NCBI GenBank assembly: GCA_021413535.1
Contig: JAIOQF010000232.1
Location: 1-9,704, forward strand
Direction: 5' to 3'
Source of the DNA: Verrucomicrobiota bacterium
GTDB lineage: Bacteria; Verrucomicrobiota; Verrucomicrobiia; Verrucomicrobiales; Verrucomicrobiaceae
Length of the DNA: 9,704 nucleotides
Numbering within the stretch: position 1 is the first letter of the stretch; the number at the start of each line of letters is the position of its first letter. Positions 6,234-9,704 of this stretch are shown here, one piece after another. A program made the position numbers and the translations under genes. Under the pieces are notes generated by a model. That model searched no databases and was not told the DNA's origin. It was given only the letters and a program-made list of their open reading frames with translations.

Positions 6234-6911
6234 ATGAAAAACAACCACCGTGCCCTGAGGCTCGCATTTCTCTTGGTGATGTGGCCGGGTCTGCTGGGCG
6301 TTGAGGCGGCCTCGGCGCAGGATCTTCTGGGAAGCTCCCGGACGCAGATCCTCGCGCGGTTTGGGAGCCCGCTGTTTGCTCCTCGACTGGGGGACGAAGA
6401 CAAGGCTGAACAATTTCACGTGGGTGCTTGGGAATACGTCGTGGGCTACCGGACCGATCAGGCCGATCCGCAGAACGGTGATAAAATGAAAGTTATCTGC
6501 GTGCTGAAGCAGCATGACTTCAGCACCGCACAGAATTTCAGCGTGGATGATATTCGCCTCGGCTTGATGGAGGCGGAGAATTCACCGGCCTGGAAACCCT
6601 ATGATCCGCTGCCTTTCGAAGTGAATCCGAAACCTGGTGAAAAATTACGCGACTTCGAAACCCTGCACACGCGCAAGAGTGACGGCGTGCTCACGGCCAA
6701 GGGACAGACTGCGCGTCGCCGTCAGCGATTGTTTACCTTTACGCTCGAATGGCACGGCAACCCGGGGACTGCGTCGGCCGCCTGGTTCTTCGATCTGCCG
6801 GTGGACAAATTGGAGCAATTATTTCAGGGCTTCGAGGGCGGAGTTGAGGAGAAGCTCAAGCTGATGCCGGAGCCGACAGCGGAGTTAAAAAAGCTGCTGC
6901 GCGGAAAGTGA
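6234..6911 (+). CDS. Secreted protein of unknown function
   Basis: The 225-residue product starts with a clear signal peptide: basic MKNNHRALR, a hydrophobic core, and a probable cut at ASA before QD (28/29). It should therefore be periplasmic or exported. The first mature segment, LLGSSRTQILARFGSP, resembles the 'turn-helix, GxP' opening of SmpA/OmlA (BamE)-like domains, but the rest shows no other feature of that family. The remainder is charged and soluble, with several aromatic strands (WEYVVGY, FTFTLEWHG, AAWFFDLP) suggesting a beta-rich fold and a Lys/Glu-rich C-terminus. I do not recognise it further. A weak GAAAG precedes the ATG. It is convergent with the DUF3500 gene, with 11 bases between the two stop codons and no obvious terminator hairpin. 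Confidence 0.75.
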   Translation: MKNNHRALRLAFLLVMWPGLLGVEAASAQDLLGSSRTQILARFGSPLFAPRLGDEDKAEQFHVGAWEYVVGYRTDQADPQNGDKMKVICVLKQHDFSTAQNFSVDDIRLGLMEAENSPAWKPYDPLPFEVNPKPGEKLRDFETLHTRKSDGVLTAKGQTARRRQRLFTFTLEWHGNPGTASAAWFFDLPVDKLEQLFQGFEGGVEEKLKLMPEPTAELKKLLRGK

Positions 6912-6922
6912 CGGTTCAGTGC

Positions 6923-7960
6923 TTATTTGTGTTCTGATTTCACGTGGGCATCGAGGATGTCGCTGCCGAAATCACCTGCGAAATCGCGCCAGACGGTGTG
7001 AACGTGATTGGCGTCATTTTGAGTATTGTCGTATTCGAGAAGAAAGGATCCGCCCTGCACACGATAATAGTGAGGTTTTCCTTTTTCGAGGTCGCCCGCC
7101 CAGGCAAAGTTGACTGGGCCCGTGGATTCGATCACTTGCCAGCGCTCTTCGGCGATGTCGGGGCGGACGCGAAAAAGGTATTCGTGGATGATCTGGCGCA
7201 AGGCGGTTTTCTGTTCCGGCTGCAGATTGGTCTCGCTGATTCCAGCAGGGCTGAGCGGGTCGACGTGATGTTTCGCCTCGGTGATCATTTCTTTTGGCGC
7301 GGTGGTTTCGACCAGCGCCATTTTCCATTGATCGGCCGTGAGAGATTTTGCGAAGGCGCGTCCGAGATCTTCTTCAAGGGCAAGGATTCGTGTGCCCGCG
7401 CGCGGGCCGGTGCGGACTTCGCCGGGATTGGAGCCGAAAAAACTGGGTGTGGCCCGGAGCAGGGTGCCGTCCTTGATGGTGAAATTCAGAGATAGGTGAT
7501 GACCTTCAACCCGCCAGCCCCAGGCACCCGTCATGGCTGGAGCGCCGAAGATGCTGAGGTAATATTTTTCCGGATGACGTTTTTCGCGAGTGGCATCTCG
7601 TTTGGATGGATTGGCATCGCCTTCGATTTGATAGAGAACTTCTTCGAGGCTCATGATGGTCGAGGCCAGCAGCTGGCCTCGATTGCTCAGGCCGGCATTG
7701 AGCAGGGCGTGACCGAGCAGTTTCTGTTCCGGGGTCATCTCCCGCAGGGCGAGCCCTTGGCGTTCGCGGGGAATGAAGTGCCAGTTTTCGCGTTCATTGT
7801 CTGAGAAATTGAACAAGGCTTTCGATTTTTGTTCAGCAGACAGTGTGTTGAGAAAGGCGTTGGCGACATCGGCCATCTGCTGCGCGGCCTCGTGGGCGCG
7901 AGCATGGGGAATCGATAAAATGAGAACTGCGATTGCGGTGAGGATGGAGGACGGATTCAT
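6923..7960 (-). CDS. DUF3500 domain-containing secreted protein
   Basis: The 345-residue protein has a signal peptide (MNPSSILTAIAVLILSI, likely cut at ARA before HE, 22/23). A single DUF3500 region fills the rest. Recognisable blocks are WHFIPRERQGLALREMTP, a helical region ending TTIMSLEEVLYQIE-like (here STIMSLEEVLYQIEG), YYLSIFGAP, WGWRVEGHHLSLNFT, a TPSFFGSNPGEVR block and a C-terminal HVHTVWRDFAGDFG. The biochemical role of DUF3500 is unknown to me; the many conserved His, Trp and acidic residues could bind a metal or ligand, which is inference. It is probably periplasmic. The ATG at 7960 is fixed by the signal peptide. It is transcribed divergently from the pilB-like gene across a 169-base gap, so the two might share a regulatory region. 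Confidence 0.9.
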   Translation of the reverse strand: MNPSSILTAIAVLILSIPHARAHEAAQQMADVANAFLNTLSAEQKSKALFNFSDNERENWHFIPRERQGLALREMTPEQKLLGHALLNAGLSNRGQLLASTIMSLEEVLYQIEGDANPSKRDATREKRHPEKYYLSIFGAPAMTGAWGWRVEGHHLSLNFTIKDGTLLRATPSFFGSNPGEVRTGPRAGTRILALEEDLGRAFAKSLTADQWKMALVETTAPKEMITEAKHHVDPLSPAGISETNLQPEQKTALRQIIHEYLFRVRPDIAEERWQVIESTGPVNFAWAGDLEKGKPHYYRVQGGSFLLEYDNTQNDANHVHTVWRDFAGDFGSDILDAHVKSEHK

Positions 7961-8042
7961 TGTAAGTGTGGTGGATGCGCTGGCAGGGAACGATCAGCCC
8001 GCAAGCAATTATTCACCAAATTTGTATATTTCTTGCGCAGTG

Positions 8043-8072
8043 TTGACAGGGTTTGCGCTTGTTTGTTACTCT
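8043..8072 (+). promoter_or_regulatory. Possible promoter for the PilB/GspE-type ATPase gene
   Basis: TTGACA (8043-8048) is a perfect -35 hexamer. After 18 bases comes TACTCT, a weak -10 with three of six matches. It would leave a leader of about 50 bases before ATG 8130. The gap 7961-8129 also holds an AT-rich stretch (about 8007-8034) that could serve the divergent DUF3500 gene. I see no clear operator. Confidence 0.35.
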
Positions 8073-8129
8073 GACAAGCACGACAGAGCCCCCTGATAAA
8101 TTCCCGCACCCTGATTTTTCCGTAACTAC

Positions 8130-9704
8130 ATGTATTCAAACGAAGACTATTTGATCCAGCTCTTGACTGAGGCCGGCCTGGTCACGGAGAAAGACCTTCA
8201 GCATGCCAAGACGAGCAAGAAGCCGACTGAGTCGATGGTATCTGGCTTGATCAAAGCGGGCGTGGTGAACGAGGAAGATGTGGCGCGCACCATGGCGGTG
8301 AGTTCCGGGATGGAGTTTGTTGATCTGACGGGATTCACGCCGTCGCCGGAATATAAGGTGGTGGTGCCCGAAGATGTGGCGCGCCGTTTTCAAGCGGTTC
8401 CACTGGGTTACGAACATGGCCGGCTTCAGGTGGCGATTACCGATCCGAATAATTTTGAAACGCTTGATGCTCTGCCGCACGTCATTGGGCCGGATATTGA
8501 CATCCTCTGCAGCACGCCCGGGGCGGTGCGGGCGATCATCACGGCGATGTATGGGAATGCCGAGGAGATGGCGGACTCCTTCATCAAGGGCGTGAGTGGC
8601 GGCACGACCACTGACAGTGACGCGCCGATTATTCGGCTGGTGCAAAACACACTCTCGGAAGGTGTGAAGAACCGGGCGAGTGATATTCACATCGAGCCCA
8701 TGGAACGCGATCTGCGCGTGCGCTATCGCATCGACGGTGTGATGCACGACGTGGAACATCATCCAAAAAAGCTGCATACCTCCATCATTGCGCGCCTCAA
8801 GATCATGTCGGGCTCCATGAGTATCGATGAAAAGCGCGTGCCGCAGGATGGTCGTATTCAGATGAAGACATTAGACAAGGATATCGACTTGCGTGTCAGC
8901 ATCGTGCCCACGACGCACGGAGAGAGCGTGGTCATGCGTATTCTGGACAAGTCATCGTTGCGGCTGGGTTTGAGTGATTTGGGATTTCTCTCCGACGATC
9001 AGGATGTGTTTGAGAAACTCATCACGTTGCCCGATGGCATTATCCTGGTCACGGGCCCGACGGGTTCCGGCAAGACCACGACGCTCTATGCCTGCTTGAA
9101 TTATATCAACCGGCCCGATCGCAAGATCATCACGGTGGAAGATCCCGTTGAATACGAACTGCCCGGCATCAACCAGGTGATGGTCAAGGAAGACATCGGC
9201 ATGACATTCGCGGCGGCTTTGCGCGCCATGCTGCGCCAGGCACCCAACATCGTCATGATCGGGGAAATCCGCGACATGGAAACGGCGAGCATTGCCATCA
9301 ATGCCTCGCTCACCGGGCACTTGGTCTTCAGCACATTGCACACGAATGACGCGCCCAGTGCCGTGTCGCGATTGGTGGACATTGGCATCAAGCCCTTCCT
9401 CATTGCATCATCGATCCGCGCGATTCAAGCCCAACGTCTGGTGCGCAAGCTCTGTGGTGAATGCAAACAGGACGGACAGCTTTCCGAGAAAGAAGCGCGT
9501 TCATTGTCCCTTGATCTTTCCTCGCTTTATTCAGCCACTATCAAGGCGCCCAAGGGCTGTCCGAAATGCCGTCACTCGGGCTACCGTGGTCGAATGAGCC
9601 TGGTGGAAATTTTCAAGATTGATGACGAGGTGCGCGGCATGATCAACCAGCAGCTTTCAGGAAGCGCCTTGCGCAAGCGGGCTCGTGAACTTGGAATGCG
9701 CACC
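8130..9704 (+). CDS. Type IV pilus / type II secretion assembly ATPase, PilB/GspE family, 3' end outside window
   Basis: The frame is open for 525 codons to the window's last base. Known members are usually some 560-580 residues, so about 40 are missing. This hexameric cytoplasmic ATPase drives addition of pilin or pseudopilin subunits at the inner membrane. The N-terminal 150 residues are an MshEN/T2SSE-N-type domain. The catalytic part shows the Asp box RASDIHIEP (182-190), Walker A GPTGSGKTTT (309-318, K315), Walker B IVMIGEIRD with E379, and the His box HLVFSTLHTND (397-407). A zinc-binding tetracysteine (C442, C445, C477, C480) is typical of extension ATPases and absent from the retraction ATPase PilT. 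PilB and GspE cannot be separated without neighbours; downstream pilC/pilT or gsp genes would decide. The ATG at 8130 lacks a Shine-Dalgarno sequence and is preceded by ATTTTTCCG seven bases away. Confidence 0.95.
   Translation, partial: MYSNEDYLIQLLTEAGLVTEKDLQHAKTSKKPTESMVSGLIKAGVVNEEDVARTMAVSSGMEFVDLTGFTPSPEYKVVVPEDVARRFQAVPLGYEHGRLQVAITDPNNFETLDALPHVIGPDIDILCSTPGAVRAIITAMYGNAEEMADSFIKGVSGGTTTDSDAPIIRLVQNTLSEGVKNRASDIHIEPMERDLRVRYRIDGVMHDVEHHPKKLHTSIIARLKIMSGSMSIDEKRVPQDGRIQMKTLDKDIDLRVSIVPTTHGESVVMRILDKSSLRLGLSDLGFLSDDQDVFEKLITLPDGIILVTGPTGSGKTTTLYACLNYINRPDRKIITVEDPVEYELPGINQVMVKEDIGMTFAAALRAMLRQAPNIVMIGEIRDMETASIAINASLTGHLVFSTLHTNDAPSAVSRLVDIGIKPFLIASSIRAIQAQRLVRKLCGECKQDGQLSEKEARSLSLDLSSLYSATIKAPKGCPKCRHSGYRGRMSLVEIFKIDDEVRGMINQQLSGSALRKRARELGMRT

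Noticed and set aside
6944..7495. Plus-strand open frame of 183 codons opposite the DUF3500 gene
   Set aside because: The opposite strand encodes clear DUF3500 motifs throughout this interval.
8136..8777. Long minus-strand open frame (213 codons) opposite the ATPase gene
   Set aside because: It lies wholly antisense to a confidently identified PilB/GspE gene and its product is rich in His and Arg with no recognisable domain; a codon-bias shadow.

Overview
The window looks like a chromosomal stretch from a moderately GC-rich, Gram-negative-type bacterium. I favour Verrucomicrobiota or a close PVC-group relative, from gene content alone. Clues are a secreted xylose-isomerase-like TIM-barrel protein, a secreted DUF3500 protein, a fused membrane/spermidine-synthase-like protein, a tandem short repeat of the 'SFII' type, and almost no Shine-Dalgarno sequences in front of the genes. 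No rRNA, tRNA, CRISPR array, insertion sequence or phage gene is visible.

Layout. (1) Positions 2-2451, plus strand: the 3' part of a multi-spanning spermidine-synthase-like protein whose frame is still open at the left edge, followed 32-50 bases later by a secreted sugar-phosphate isomerase/epimerase-like protein. (2) Positions 2476-3015: a lower-GC small membrane-protein gene bracketed by a perfect 10-bp inverted repeat, GTTAGGCGAC / GTCGCCTAAC. The inner heptamers fit the integron attC consensus (GTTRRRY / RYYYAAC), and the right one contains the gene's stop codon. This is the most unusual locus here and may be a single integron-type cassette or its remnant. (3) Positions 3180-5837, minus strand: a probable transcription unit of a WbpP-like NAD-dependent sugar epimerase, the endoribonuclease YicC and guanylate kinase, with four 7-bp tandem repeats just ahead of gmk. 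A small two-helix membrane protein (5904-6110) lies upstream on the same strand. (4) Positions 6234-7960: two secreted proteins encoded tail to tail, one unrecognised and one of the DUF3500 family. (5) Positions 8130-9704, plus strand: a nearly complete PilB/GspE-type ATPase for type IV pilus or type II secretion assembly, cut by the right edge.

The genes do not form one pathway. Housekeeping (gmk, yicC), surface sugar metabolism (epimerase), envelope or periplasmic proteins and pilus/secretion machinery lie side by side. Apart from the cassette-like locus I see no convincing undescribed system. Intergenic gaps are all under 300 bases.
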